From Palsa-1150 sp964531095 (GTDB lineage Bacteria; Myxococcota_A; Polyangia; Polyangiales; Polyangiaceae): DNA of 64,000 nt. This document shows positions 24,347 through 32,481 of the stretch, one piece after another; within the stretch, counting starts at the first letter, position 1, and each line of letters opens with the position of its first letter. The translations under genes were made by a program, and so were the position numbers. The notes beneath the pieces were generated by a model. It was not told the DNA's origin and did no database searches. It worked only from the letters and a program-made list of their open reading frames with translations. Location of the stretch: the NCBI GenBank assembly GCA_964531095.1, contig CAZHED010000017.1:1-64000 (forward strand). Direction: 5' to 3'.

Positions 24347-25677
24347 GATTTGCCTCCCATGGCCCCGCGCAACGCGTGAAGCGCCGAGGCGCGCGAGACG
24401 GCCTCCTCGGGCTTTTGCCGAATCAGAGCTTCGATGCGCGGCATCGCCTCTCGCGAGGCGTCGACCCGCGGATCGCTCCCGGAAACGTACGCCCCGATCT
24501 GAATGAGGTCGGCGGCCTCGGCGTAGGTCGCCATAGCGTCGCGGACACGCGCCGCTGCTTCGAGGTGGTCCGGCGCGCAGATGTCGTGCACCACGCGCGA
24601 AACGCTGCGAAGAACGTCGATCGCGGGGAAGAGGCCGCGGTCGGCAAGGCGGCGCGACAGGACGATGTGGCCGTCGAGAATGCCGCGAACGGCGTCCGCA
24701 ATCGGATCGCTCAAGTCGTCTCCTTCGACGAGCACCGTGTAGACGGCGGTGATCGAACCGGGTCCCGCGTCGTTTCCGGCGCGCTCGAGAAGCGAAGGCA
24801 GCGCGGCAAACACGGTCGGCGTGTACCCCTTCGTCAGCGGTGGCTCGCCGGCGGCGAGCGAAGCTTCGCGCAACGCCATCGCGTACCGCGTGACCGAGTC
24901 CATCAGGAGCAGTACGGACTTGCCTTGCGTTCGGAAGTGCTCGGCGATCGCCGTGGCGCGCACCGCACCGCGCGCGCGGACCAGCGGAGGCATGTCGCCC
25001 GTCGCCGCGACCACGACCGAGCGCGCCAGCCCCTGCTTGCCTAGGACGCCGCGCACGAAGTCGCCCACTTCGCGCCCTCGCTCGCCGATGAGACCGACGA
25101 CGATGACATCCGCATTGCTGTGGCGGCAGAGCATTCCCAAGAGCGTGCTCTTGCCCACACCCGTACCCGCGAATAGGCCGATTCGCTGACCGCGTCCCAG
25201 CGGCAAGAGAGCGTCGATCACGCGTACCCTCGTCTCGAGGGCCTGATGCACTGGACGTCGCGTGAACGGCGACGGGGGCTGCGCGTGAAGCGGCGCGATT
25301 GCGTCGACCTCCGGAGCGGGCAGTCCGTCGAGAGGCTGCCCGAAGGCGTCGATCACCCGGCCCAACAGCGCGTCACCGACGGCCACGGTGTTCGCCTGGG
25401 GGCTCACCCGGACGCGCGCGCCCGGGACGATTCCCGTCGTCGGACCCAGCGGTGCGGCGAGCAGGCGGCCCTGACGGAACCCGATCACCTCGAGCAGCAG
25501 GCGGGGGTCGCACGAGCGCACCTCGAGCTGCGCTCCGATCGGCGCCGCCAGTCCTTCCACTTCGACGAGGACGCCGATGACTTCGCGCACTTGCCCTTCG
25601 GCGCACGGGCCGGCGGCGGCGCGGGCGCGAAGAATGTGGGCGCCGAGATCGACACGCAGGGGCGGAGCGGTGCTCAC
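24343..25677 (-). CDS. fliI: Flagellum-specific ATPase FliI
   Basis: The protein is 444 aa. It has the Walker A sequence AGTGVGKS (170-177), VVGLIGERGREVGDFV, the Walker B region VLLLMDSVTRYAMALREASLAAGEPP and GSITAVYTVLVEGDDLSDPIADAVRGILDGHIVLSR, all typical of the type III secretion ATPase family. It energises unfolding of export substrates at the base of the apparatus with FliH and FliJ. The start is GTG, overlapping the fliH stop (GTGA). Confidence 0.96.
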   Translation of the reverse strand: MSTAPPLRVDLGAHILRARAAAGPCAEGQVREVIGVLVEVEGLAAPIGAQLEVRSCDPRLLLEVIGFRQGRLLAAPLGPTTGIVPGARVRVSPQANTVAVGDALLGRVIDAFGQPLDGLPAPEVDAIAPLHAQPPSPFTRRPVHQALETRVRVIDALLPLGRGQRIGLFAGTGVGKSTLLGMLCRHSNADVIVVGLIGERGREVGDFVRGVLGKQGLARSVVVAATGDMPPLVRARGAVRATAIAEHFRTQGKSVLLLMDSVTRYAMALREASLAAGEPPLTKGYTPTVFAALPSLLERAGNDAGPGSITAVYTVLVEGDDLSDPIADAVRGILDGHIVLSRRLADRGLFPAIDVLRSVSRVVHDICAPDHLEAAARVRDAMATYAEAADLIQIGAYVSGSDPRVDASREAMPRIEALIRQKPEEAVSRASALHALRGAMGGKS

Positions 25678-26369
25678 GACTCCCCTACCCCGAGCGCCTG
25701 CGAGACCGCCGCGAGCCTTGCCGCCGCTCCCGTCGCCACTGTGCCTTCGGGTGTGCGCACCTCGACCCCGCCGCGCGCAAGAAGCGCGTCGGTCTGCATG
25801 CGGTGCTCGACGCCCACTTCGCCCCAGGCACTCGCGGGAACTTCGTCGCGAACGTCCCGCGCGACCGCGATCACCACGCCGTCTTTTGCGGCGAGCGACT
25901 CGACGGCCTCACGCGCCCAGGCGACGACGAGCGTGGGGTCGGTCGTCAGCTCGCGGCCGACGACGCGCTCGGCGACCGTGAGCGCCAGCTTGACGAGCTC
26001 CCCCTCGCTGGCGGCGAGCACCTCCCGCCGCAACCGGGCCATCGTCGCGGCCATTTCGGTGATCTGCGCTCGCAGGGCCGCATTTTCGTCAGAGACCTGC
26101 GCGAGGGCCATGGACGTGGCGATGTGAACCGCCGCGGGCGGTGGCGGCTGCGACATCGAGACGATCGACACCGGTTGTTCGGTGGGCTCCGCCGGGGCAA
26201 TCGTTCCCGCCGGCGCAACACTGGGGATCGGCGCGGCCGGCGCGACGCTGGGGGTCGGCGGGCGGGTCGACATTCTGCGCGCGATCCATGACGGCCTTCG
26301 CACTGCGTCTGTCGTTTCCGATCCGACCCAGGCCTGGATGAAGAGCGCCCCTGGCTTCGGCTTGCTCAC
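25674..26369 (-). CDS. fliH: Flagellar ATPase stator FliH
   Basis: The protein is 231 aa. The N-terminal 75 residues are Pro/Ser/Thr-rich. A coiled coil (ALAQVSDENAALRAQITEMAATMARLRREV) and a C-terminal domain (ALTVAERVVGRELTTDPTLVVAWAREAVESL, then GGVEVRTPEGTVATGAAARL) fit FliH/YscL. It would tether FliI to FliN in the C-ring. The GTG start overlaps the fliG stop (GTGA). The N-terminal WVG segment may correspond to the FliN/FlhA-binding Trp-containing motif seen in other FliH proteins; that is an inference. Confidence 0.85.
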   Translation of the reverse strand: MSKPKPGALFIQAWVGSETTDAVRRPSWIARRMSTRPPTPSVAPAAPIPSVAPAGTIAPAEPTEQPVSIVSMSQPPPPAAVHIATSMALAQVSDENAALRAQITEMAATMARLRREVLAASEGELVKLALTVAERVVGRELTTDPTLVVAWAREAVESLAAKDGVVIAVARDVRDEVPASAWGEVGVEHRMQTDALLARGGVEVRTPEGTVATGAAARLAAVSQALGVGES

Positions 26370-27334
26370 TCGCCCTCCCTTCCGAGATCGATGCGCCCTT
26401 CGGACTCGAGGCGCAGGGCGACTTCGACGATCTCGCGACGCGCCTGGTCGAGCTCGCTCTTCTTGACCTTGCCGAGGAGCTCCAGATCGTCGCGGAGCAG
26501 CTCGGCCGCGCGCTGCGACAGACCGCCGAAGACCGCGTTCAGGAGCTCTTGCGAGACGCCCTTCAGCGCCGTCGTGAGCCGTTCGCTCGGGACCTCCCGG
26601 AGCAGCTCGCGCATCGCCTTCGAGTCGAGCCGGCGCAGATCTTCGAACGTGAACATGGCTTGGCGAACCTCGCCGGCGAGCGCCACGTCGTTCGCTTCAA
26701 TCGCGCTCAAGATGGCCGTGGACGTCTCGCGACCTGCAGCCTTGAGGAGCTCGGCAGCTTTCGCGACACCGTCGACGCTGACCAATGTGGACGCGTCGGC
26801 CGTCGGCAGCTCGTTGGCGAGAGCCTGCGCGATGTCCTCGAGCACCTTCGCCGGCAGCTCCTTCATCGCGCCGACATGTCGGACGACGGTGCATTGGCGC
26901 TCGGGCGTCATCGCGCTCAAGATGTTGGCGGCGTGGCTGGGGTCCATTCGGGCGAGGACGGCCGCGACGAGCTGCGGGGGCTCTTTCTCGAGGAGCGCCG
27001 CAACCGCGTCGGAGGGAGCTCCTTCGAGCCGCGCGAGGGGGCTGGTCACACCGTCTTCGAAGATCTCCCGCGCGCGCTGTTCGCCGAGGGCCCCGGCGGA
27101 CAGACGCCGCAAGTACGGTAACCCTCCGCGCGGAACGGCGACCGCGCTGGCCGAGCGCTGGAGAAAATCGCGAAACGTGTCGTCGAGCGCCCCGGCCGGG
27201 ACTTCACGCATGGTCGATGCGACCGCGCGCAGCTTTCGGAGCTCGAGCTCGCCGAGCTCGCGCACCACGTTGGCCGCCGCCTGCTCGTCGAGCGAGAGGA
27301 GAAACAGGACCGCCTTCTCCGCGTTGGTGATCAC
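26366..27334 (-). CDS. fliG: Flagellar motor switch protein FliG
   Basis: The protein is 322 aa. The N-terminal FliF-binding domain begins ITNAEKAVLFLLSLDEQAAANVV; the middle domain has KEPPQLVAAVLARMDPSHAANIL; the C-terminal torque domain is well conserved (MFTFEDLRRLDSKAMRELLREVPSERLTTALKGVS, QRAAELLRDDLELLGKVKKSELDQARREIVEVALRLE). The middle motif is EPPQ rather than the usual EHPQ that contacts FliM. I choose the GTG at 27334 because the conserved domain starts there; no strong ribosome site is seen. Upstream lies a 128-bp palindrome separating it from fliF. Confidence 0.92.
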   Translation of the reverse strand: MITNAEKAVLFLLSLDEQAAANVVRELGELELRKLRAVASTMREVPAGALDDTFRDFLQRSASAVAVPRGGLPYLRRLSAGALGEQRAREIFEDGVTSPLARLEGAPSDAVAALLEKEPPQLVAAVLARMDPSHAANILSAMTPERQCTVVRHVGAMKELPAKVLEDIAQALANELPTADASTLVSVDGVAKAAELLKAAGRETSTAILSAIEANDVALAGEVRQAMFTFEDLRRLDSKAMRELLREVPSERLTTALKGVSQELLNAVFGGLSQRAAELLRDDLELLGKVKKSELDQARREIVEVALRLESEGRIDLGREGE

Positions 27335-27466
27335 GGTGATGCACCGGAGCAAGAGCGGTGCCTGCGATTCCGACCCGTGCCCGCGCCCGAAACAACGCGA
27401 CCCAATAGGCGCTAACGACGCACAGCTCCCGCAACAGGGCATGGTTCGCTCCAGCCCAAGGCCAGA

Positions 27467-27594
27467 CTAGAAGCCTGGCGATTTTCGCCGAGACCAAGCG
27501 ATGGGTTCGGCGGCCGCGCGACGAATACTGCCGTATTTTGAGCGCGGCCGACGAAGCCAGCGCGCCGGTATCGGCGAAAAGCGCAGGCTTCTAG
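27467..27594. repeat. 128-bp imperfect palindrome between fliF and fliG
   Basis: Two 62-nt arms (27467-27528 and 27533-27594) are reverse complements over most of their length around a 4-nt centre (TGCC). The outer ends are CTAGAAGCCTG on both sides, followed by TTTTCGCCGA; the inner part repeats GGCCGCGC and ends in AATAC/GTATT. The right end supplies the TAG stop of fliF. As RNA either strand would fold into one long hairpin. It could be a MITE-like insertion with terminal inverted repeats or an intra-operon processing or attenuation element. Confidence 0.85.
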
Positions 27595-29297
27595 GTGCGG
27601 GCGGCGTCGCGGGTGCCCTCTTGCGCCGCGGTCCCGAGCCAGAAGCGCAGCACGAGAGCCGCGGTGGCCGGATCTTGCGAGGCTCGCGACAGCGCTCGGG
27701 CGCGGAGGTCGCTCGCGTCGAGGGCGGGAGGATGGGTTGCCCCCTCCAGCGACGGCGGCACATCGGCAGCCGGCAGCGCCATGACCGCGCTCTCTCCCTT
27801 CGACGACTTGCCGCGCCGCAGCGCGACTCCCGCGAAGGCGAGGAGCAAGACCGCCCCGACCGCCGCTGGAGCCCAGCGCTGGAGGACCTGCCATCGCGTT
27901 TGCGCGACCGGCGGCGGCAGCGCAACGTCGGCTGGCGCATCGGCGCTGCTGGCGAAGATCATCGACTCGACAGTCACGGCGTCCCCGCGCGCGTCGCTGG
28001 CCCCGGCGGCGCTGCGCACCAGAGTCGCGAGCTTGTCGAGCTCCTCGCGCGGTCTTCCGACCATCATCCCCTTGTCCCCCTTCACCCCGTCGAGCACGAC
28101 AGCGACCGTCAGGCGTTTGAGCGCGCCCCCGCCGACGGTTCGCTTCTCGGAGACGTGGTCGATCTCGAAGTTGCGTGTGTGCGATTCCCGCAGAGGACCC
28201 GACGGCGCAGCGGCAACGGCGGGGGAACCAGAGGGGGCCGCTGCACCGGAGGCGGATGCGGAGGCCGCGGGCTTGGCCGAGGCGGCAGGCTTGGCGGCGC
28301 CCGTCGGCAAATTGCTCTCGGCGCCCGGCACTCCCGCCACCGACTCGTTCGGGTCGGCGCTTCCATGCTCAATCGACTGCTCTTCACTCCGCAGCGCGGA
28401 CTTCGTCGGGTCGTAGTGCTCCTCCAGCCGCTCGACCCGCGCCTGGTCGATTTCGGCGGTGACCCGCACGTCCGCGTGCCCTGGACCGACCACGCGCTCC
28501 AGCATCGCCCGCACACGATCTTCCAGCGACGTCTCGTACGATCGCGCGGCGACCCGTGCGTCTTCGTCCCCCTCGTCGCCATCTCCCGCGCCATTCGACT
28601 TGTGCGGGCGGTGAAGCATCGTGCCTTCGGTGGTCACAACCGTGATGCGATCCGACTCCAACCCCGGGACCGCCGACGCGACCAAGTGCACCACCCCGCC
28701 GATCTCCGACGGGCCGAGCGCGCGGCCGGGGCGCAGCTTGAGCATGATCGACGCCGATGCCGGCTCGCCTCGCGTGATGAAGACCGACTTCTCCGGCAGA
28801 ACGAGGTGCACCCTCGACGACTCCACCGCGCTTAGCGTGCCGATGGTCCGCGTCAGCTCCCCTTCGAGCGCCCGGCGGTAGAGCACCCTCTGTTCGAAGT
28901 CCGTCGCCCCGAGCCGCATCTTGTCGAAGCTCTCGAAGCCCACACCACCGCCGCGCGGCAGCCCCGACCCGGCGAGCTCGAGGCGAAGCTCGCGAGCCTT
29001 CGACTCCGGAACTTCGATGGTCGAGCCGTCGGCCTCGATGCGATATGGCACTTTGGTCTCTTTGAGCTTGGCGACGATCGCCGACGCGTCGTCGCGGTCG
29101 AGCTGCGTGAAGAGCGGGGCGTATGCCTCGTTGGCCTTCTGAAACGCCGCGAAGGCGCCGAAGGCAATCGCGAGCACGGTGGTCGTCGCCAGGAGAAGCC
29201 GCGCGGGACGCGAGAGGCCGAAAAACCAGCCCTTCGCCAGAGCCACCGCAGCGGGCACCGACCGGGGAAACGTGGCGGGGGGGTTCGCGTCAGACAC
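27591..29297 (-). CDS. fliF: Flagellar MS-ring protein FliF
   Basis: The protein is 568 aa. An N-terminal membrane helix (ARLLLATTTVLAIAFGAFAAF) is followed by RBM domains (FTQLDRDDASAIVAKLKETKVPYRIEADGSTIEVPESKARELRLELAGSGLP, MRLGATDFEQRVLYRRALEGELTRTI, VHLVLPEKSVFI). A second membrane helix lies near residue 470 and the FliG-binding end DPATAALVLRFWLG is present. A Ser/Ala/Pro linker sits in the periplasmic loop. It starts with GTG at 29297, overlapping the fliE stop by 8 nt. Its stop codon lies within the downstream palindrome. Confidence 0.95.
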   Translation of the reverse strand: MSDANPPATFPRSVPAAVALAKGWFFGLSRPARLLLATTTVLAIAFGAFAAFQKANEAYAPLFTQLDRDDASAIVAKLKETKVPYRIEADGSTIEVPESKARELRLELAGSGLPRGGGVGFESFDKMRLGATDFEQRVLYRRALEGELTRTIGTLSAVESSRVHLVLPEKSVFITRGEPASASIMLKLRPGRALGPSEIGGVVHLVASAVPGLESDRITVVTTEGTMLHRPHKSNGAGDGDEGDEDARVAARSYETSLEDRVRAMLERVVGPGHADVRVTAEIDQARVERLEEHYDPTKSALRSEEQSIEHGSADPNESVAGVPGAESNLPTGAAKPAASAKPAASASASGAAAPSGSPAVAAAPSGPLRESHTRNFEIDHVSEKRTVGGGALKRLTVAVVLDGVKGDKGMMVGRPREELDKLATLVRSAAGASDARGDAVTVESMIFASSADAPADVALPPPVAQTRWQVLQRWAPAAVGAVLLLAFAGVALRRGKSSKGESAVMALPAADVPPSLEGATHPPALDASDLRARALSRASQDPATAALVLRFWLGTAAQEGTRDAART

Positions 29298-29643
29298 TGG
29301 TTCTCCAAAGCTCCTGGAATGCGTCGAGAATCTTGTTTCGGACCGTTCCGACCAACCGGATGGAGATGTCCGCTTCCTTCACCGAGATCATCGTCCCGTG
29401 CAGATCGTCCGCGGCGCCCGACGCCAGTGCCTCGACCTTCTTCGCCGCGGACAAGTCGGCTCGGTTTGCCTGGTCGAGCGCCTCGGTGAAGAGCGAGCCG
29501 AGTGAATCCGCCCCGGACGCGCCTGCGGCGCCGTTCGGACCACCCTGTAGAGAAGAGCCAGCCACACCGTCGACAGCCCCGACCTGGCGGGTCATCTCGG
29601 ACATGATGAGCGGTGTGGACTCGAGCCGGGCGATAACGCTCAT
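29290..29643 (-). CDS. fliE: Flagellar hook-basal body adaptor FliE
   Basis: The protein is 117 aa. The C-terminal two thirds carry the FliE signature (LFTEALDQANRADLSAAKKVEALASGAADDLHGTMISVKEADISIRLVGTVRNKILDAFQELWRTSV). FliE joins the MS-ring to the rod and is the first protein exported. It lies 2 nt downstream of flgC and overlaps fliF. Confidence 0.93.
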   Translation of the reverse strand: MSVIARLESTPLIMSEMTRQVGAVDGVAGSSLQGGPNGAAGASGADSLGSLFTEALDQANRADLSAAKKVEALASGAADDLHGTMISVKEADISIRLVGTVRNKILDAFQELWRTSV

Positions 29644-29645
29644 GG

Positions 29646-30092
29646 TTACTGCCCGATCTTGAGCGCGGCGCGCGCCATCGCTTTGATGGACTCGATCGAC
29701 GTCACACCCGCCTCGTAGGCGCGCGACGCCGTCATGAGGTTGACCATCTCTGTCACTACGTTGACATTCGGGTACTGCACGTATCCTTGCGGATTCGCGT
29801 CGGGATGCCCCGGGTCGTACACCATCTCGCCCGGCGTCGTGTCCGCCCGAACACCGGCCAGGCTCACTTCTTTCACGCTCCGGAGCACAGGATCGAAGCT
29901 CCCCGCGGCGATGGGACGAGCGGCGAAAACGGGGTCCAGGCGCTGGTACGCCTGACCGTTGGCGCCGCGGGTCGTGCGGGCGTTCGCCAGGTTGCTGGCG
30001 ATGACGTTCATTCGACCACGCTCGGCGGAGAGGCCCGACGCGGCGATCTCCATCGCACTGAAAACACCGCTGATTTGCGCTGGTCTGCTCAC
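29646..30092 (-). CDS. flgC: Flagellar proximal rod protein FlgC
   Basis: The protein is 148 aa. The rod motif MEIAASGLSAERGRMNVIASNLANARTTRG, the central MVYDPGHPDANPQGYVQYPNVNVVTEMVNLMTASRAYEAGVTSIESIKAMARAALKIGQ and the length are typical of FlgC. It starts with GTG at 30092, overlapping the flgB stop (GTGA). It is located in the usual flgB-flgC-fliE-fliF order. Confidence 0.94.
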   Translation of the reverse strand: MSRPAQISGVFSAMEIAASGLSAERGRMNVIASNLANARTTRGANGQAYQRLDPVFAARPIAAGSFDPVLRSVKEVSLAGVRADTTPGEMVYDPGHPDANPQGYVQYPNVNVVTEMVNLMTASRAYEAGVTSIESIKAMARAALKIGQ

Positions 30093-30484
30093 GCGCCCCT
30101 CCCGTCGTTGGCGGCCCACGCGAGGCCGGAAAGCTCGCCTTGCACGAGGGTCGCGAGCGTGTCGTATCGGATCTGATTGGTCGCGATCTTCACGGCCTCT
30201 CGATCGACGTTGACGCCGTTTCCATCGAGCCCGGTCGCCTGCGAGGTGCCCTGGGTCACTCGCCAAGCCTCGCCGCTCGCCGCGTGCGGCTGCGCGATGT
30301 GGCCCGGCTGCGTCGCCGAGAGGGCCGTTTGAAGCGCACCCTCGAAGGCGCCCGCGCGCTGAAGGTCCATCGGCCGGAACCCCGGAGTGTCGACGTGAGC
30401 GAGGTTCGCGGTCAAAAGGTTGTGACGCGCGAGGTGGTAGTCCATGCCCGCACGTAGGTGTTCAACTGAATCGAGAATGCGCAT
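30089..30484 (-). CDS. flgB: Flagellar proximal rod protein FlgB
   Basis: The protein is 131 aa. The FlgB features are LRAGMDYHLARHNLLTANLAHVDTPGFRPMDL near the N-terminus and VNVDREAVKIATNQIRYDTLATLV near the C-terminus. The ATG at 30484 is chosen because GGAGG lies 6 nt upstream; a longer frame exists. It is the first gene of the long minus-strand operon and is divergent from flbD, with back-to-back sigma-54-like elements in the 138-nt gap. Confidence 0.93.
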   Translation of the reverse strand: MRILDSVEHLRAGMDYHLARHNLLTANLAHVDTPGFRPMDLQRAGAFEGALQTALSATQPGHIAQPHAASGEAWRVTQGTSQATGLDGNGVNVDREAVKIATNQIRYDTLATLVQGELSGLAWAANDGRGA

Positions 30485-30509
30485 CACGTCCTCCGGCGGG
30501 TGGTCTCTC

Positions 30510-30526
30510 ATCACGTCTCGTGCCAA
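30510..30526 (-). promoter_or_regulatory. Possible weak sigma-54 promoter of flgB
   Basis: On the minus strand TTGGCACG-AGAC-GTGAT has a perfect -24 element, but the -12 element carries GA where sigma-54 normally needs GC. The predicted start, near 30500, would give a leader of about 16 nt that still contains the GGAGG site. It could be a real but weak promoter, or a decayed copy paired with the good divergent one at 30542. Confidence 0.4.
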
Positions 30527-30541
30527 CGCGCGCTCGAGACT

Positions 30542-30557
30542 TGGCGCGGTGGTTGCT
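30542..30557 (+). promoter_or_regulatory. Predicted sigma-54 promoter of flbD-motA-motB
   Basis: TGGCGCG-GTGG-TTGCT matches the sigma-54 consensus TGGCACG-N4-TTGCW at all positions but one, with GG and GC separated by exactly 10 nt. The transcription start would be near 30568, about 55 nt upstream of the flbD GTG. It lies back to back with the flgB element. Confidence 0.8.
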
Positions 30558-30622
30558 CAGCGTGAAGACCGCCGAGCACTCGGCACCGCCCGCGCACTCA
30601 CACGTCGGCGGCAGGAGGATTC

Positions 30623-30961
30623 GTGATCAAACTGACGCGCCTCAATAACCATATCGTCGCCATCAATCCGGATCACATCGGCTGGGCGGACGCGACTCCC
30701 GATACGACGCTCTTCATGATCGGCGGCGAGAAGATCATCGTGCGCGAAACGCTCGACGAGCTCATCGAGCAGATTATCGAGTTTCGGCGCCGCGTCCGAA
30801 TGACGGAGCCGAGCGCCGATCGCCTGGGGACGCTCGAGGGCGACCCTCCGCGCTTCGCCAGCGTGCCCGCCGCCCGGCGCTTGAGCGACCCACCCGGGTC
30901 GATCCGAGCGCGACGCTTGAGCGACCCGCCCGGATCGATCCGGCTGCGCGGAGGCACGTGA
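30623..30961 (+). CDS. flbD: FlbD/SwrD-family flagellar protein
   Basis: The protein is 112 aa. Residues 1-60 match the small FlbD (SwrD) family found next to motA: MIKLTRLNNHIVAINPDHIGWADATPDTTLFMIGGEKIIVRETLDELIEQIIEFRR. SwrD supports motor power in Bacillus, by an unclear mechanism. The C-terminal 45 residues are an extension containing a duplicated dodecapeptide RRLSDPPGSIRA/L. It starts with GTG; AGGAGG lies 6 nt upstream. The stop overlaps the motA start. This FlbD is unrelated to the Caulobacter sigma-54 activator of the same name. Confidence 0.88.
   Translation: MIKLTRLNNHIVAINPDHIGWADATPDTTLFMIGGEKIIVRETLDELIEQIIEFRRRVRMTEPSADRLGTLEGDPPRFASVPAARRLSDPPGSIRARRLSDPPGSIRLRGGT
30875..30946 (+). 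repeat. 36-bp direct repeat within flbD
   Basis: Two adjacent 36-bp copies (30875-30910 and 30911-30946) differ at a handful of positions and encode a repeated RRLSDPPGSIR peptide in the C-terminal extension of FlbD. This is an in-frame tandem duplication. Confidence 0.85.
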
Positions 30962-31755
30962 TGCAATTCGGGCCTCTCATCGGAATCGCCGTCGCCCTCT
31001 TCTGCATCCTGGTCGGCAATGCGCTCGAGGGCGGGCACATGGCCTCGATGGTCGGTGGCCCCGCGGCGCTCATCGTCGTCGGAGGTACCATCGGCGCGGT
31101 CATCGTCCAGTTCCCCGGCGCGACGTTGCTCGGCGCCTTGAGCGCAGCGGGAGCCACGTTCAAGAAGTCCAAAGTGGACGCCGCGAAGCTGGTGGATGAA
31201 ATCGTGGACTACGCGAACCGTGCGCGCCGCGACGGCATCCTGGCGCTCGAGAAGGTGGTTTCGAGCTCGTCGCACCCGTTTCTCTCCAAAGCCCTGACGA
31301 TGGCCATCGACGGCGCGGATTCGACCGCCCTCAGGCAGACGATGGAAATCGCGATCGGCCAGCACGAAGAGCACGGCGAGGACGGCGCCAAGGTGTTCGA
31401 GGCCATGGGCGGCTACTCGCCGACGGTCGGGATCATCGGCGCCGTGCTCGGTCTGATTCACGTCATGAGCAACTTGAGCGACATCGGCGCCGTCGGACAC
31501 GGCATCGCGGCGGCGTTCGTCGCCACGATCTACGGCGTCGCCGTGGCGAACATTCTATTTTTGCCGTTTGCGGGCCGCATCAAGATGGCCGTCCGCGACG
31601 AAGTACAGCGCATGGAGCTGATGCTGACCGGAGTGCTCGCGATCCAAGAGGGGATGAACCCGAAGCTCGTTCGAGAACGCCTCAGCGAGTTCTTGCACCA
31701 GCATCCAGCGAAGAAGGGCGAAGGCCAGGCCCTCAAAGAAGCGCGGGCAACCTGA
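30961..31755 (+). CDS. motA: Flagellar stator protein MotA
   Basis: The protein is 264 aa with four membrane segments. GIAVALFCILVGNALEGGHMASMVGGPAALIVVGGTIGAVIVQFP forms the first pair; VFEAMGGYSPTVGIIGAVLGLIHVMSNLSDIGAVGHGIAAAFVATIYGVAVANILFLPFAGRIK forms the second, with the conserved Pro/Gly pattern. The cytoplasmic loop between them would contact FliG. The ATG at 30961 shares its A with the flbD stop (TGATG) and has GGAGG 6 nt upstream; the GTG at 30958 is less well spaced. Confidence 0.94.
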   Translation: MQFGPLIGIAVALFCILVGNALEGGHMASMVGGPAALIVVGGTIGAVIVQFPGATLLGALSAAGATFKKSKVDAAKLVDEIVDYANRARRDGILALEKVVSSSSHPFLSKALTMAIDGADSTALRQTMEIAIGQHEEHGEDGAKVFEAMGGYSPTVGIIGAVLGLIHVMSNLSDIGAVGHGIAAAFVATIYGVAVANILFLPFAGRIKMAVRDEVQRMELMLTGVLAIQEGMNPKLVRERLSEFLHQHPAKKGEGQALKEARAT

Positions 31756-31758
31756 GTC

Positions 31759-32481
31759 ATGCGCAAGAAAAAGCATCCGGAGCACGTGAACCACGAGCGC
31801 TGGCTCGTGAGCTACGCCGATTTCATCACGCTTCTCTTCGCGTTCTTCGTCGTCATGTTCGCCGTCTCCCAGGTGGATTCGAAGAAGATGGGTCGATTCA
31901 CCGAGGCCTTTTCGAAGGCCGTCGGCATCGACGTGTTCCCCATGCATGGCGAGAGCTTGCTGGCCGGCGGCAGGACGCCGGACGACACGAGCGGTCCGTC
32001 CGTGCAAGGCACGTCGGCGCTCGAGGACCTGCGCACGACGCTCGCCAAGATGGCCGAGGACAACGACGCGCTACAGGGACTCCAAGTGATCAAGATGCGC
32101 CAGGAGCTGGTGCTGCGCCTCCCCGAGGGCGTGTTCTTCGACAGCGGCGACGCACGCGTGAAAGAGGCGACCAATCGGATGTTCAAAGTCCTCACACCCG
32201 AGCTCAAGAACCGTAGACTCGAGGTGCGCATCGAAGGCCACACGGACAACCGCCCCATCGCCAGCGGCCGTTACCGCTCGAACTGGGAGCTCTCCACGGC
32301 ACGCGCCGGCGCCGTCATGGTCGTCGTCCTCGCGGAGGGGATGGCGCCGGAGCGCACGTCGATCGCCGGATATGCGGAGTATCGACCCATCGCCGACAAC
32401 GCCACGGAGGAAGGGCGCAAGCAAAACCGCCGGGTCGACATCGTCGTGACGGCGCTGACGGAGACAGAGGTTCAGCCGTGA
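31759..32481 (+). CDS. motB: Flagellar stator protein MotB
   Basis: The protein is 240 aa. A basic N-terminus is followed by one membrane helix carrying the proton-binding Asp (WLVSYADFITLLFAFFVVMFAVS, D21), then a plug/linker and an OmpA-like peptidoglycan-binding domain (LEVRIEGHTDNRPIASGRYRSNWELSTARAGAVM, GYAEYRPIADNATEEGRKQNRRVDIVV). It pairs with MotA as the proton-driven stator. It follows motA by 3 nt. Confidence 0.95.
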   Translation: MRKKKHPEHVNHERWLVSYADFITLLFAFFVVMFAVSQVDSKKMGRFTEAFSKAVGIDVFPMHGESLLAGGRTPDDTSGPSVQGTSALEDLRTTLAKMAEDNDALQGLQVIKMRQELVLRLPEGVFFDSGDARVKEATNRMFKVLTPELKNRRLEVRIEGHTDNRPIASGRYRSNWELSTARAGAVMVVVLAEGMAPERTSIAGYAEYRPIADNATEEGRKQNRRVDIVVTALTETEVQP

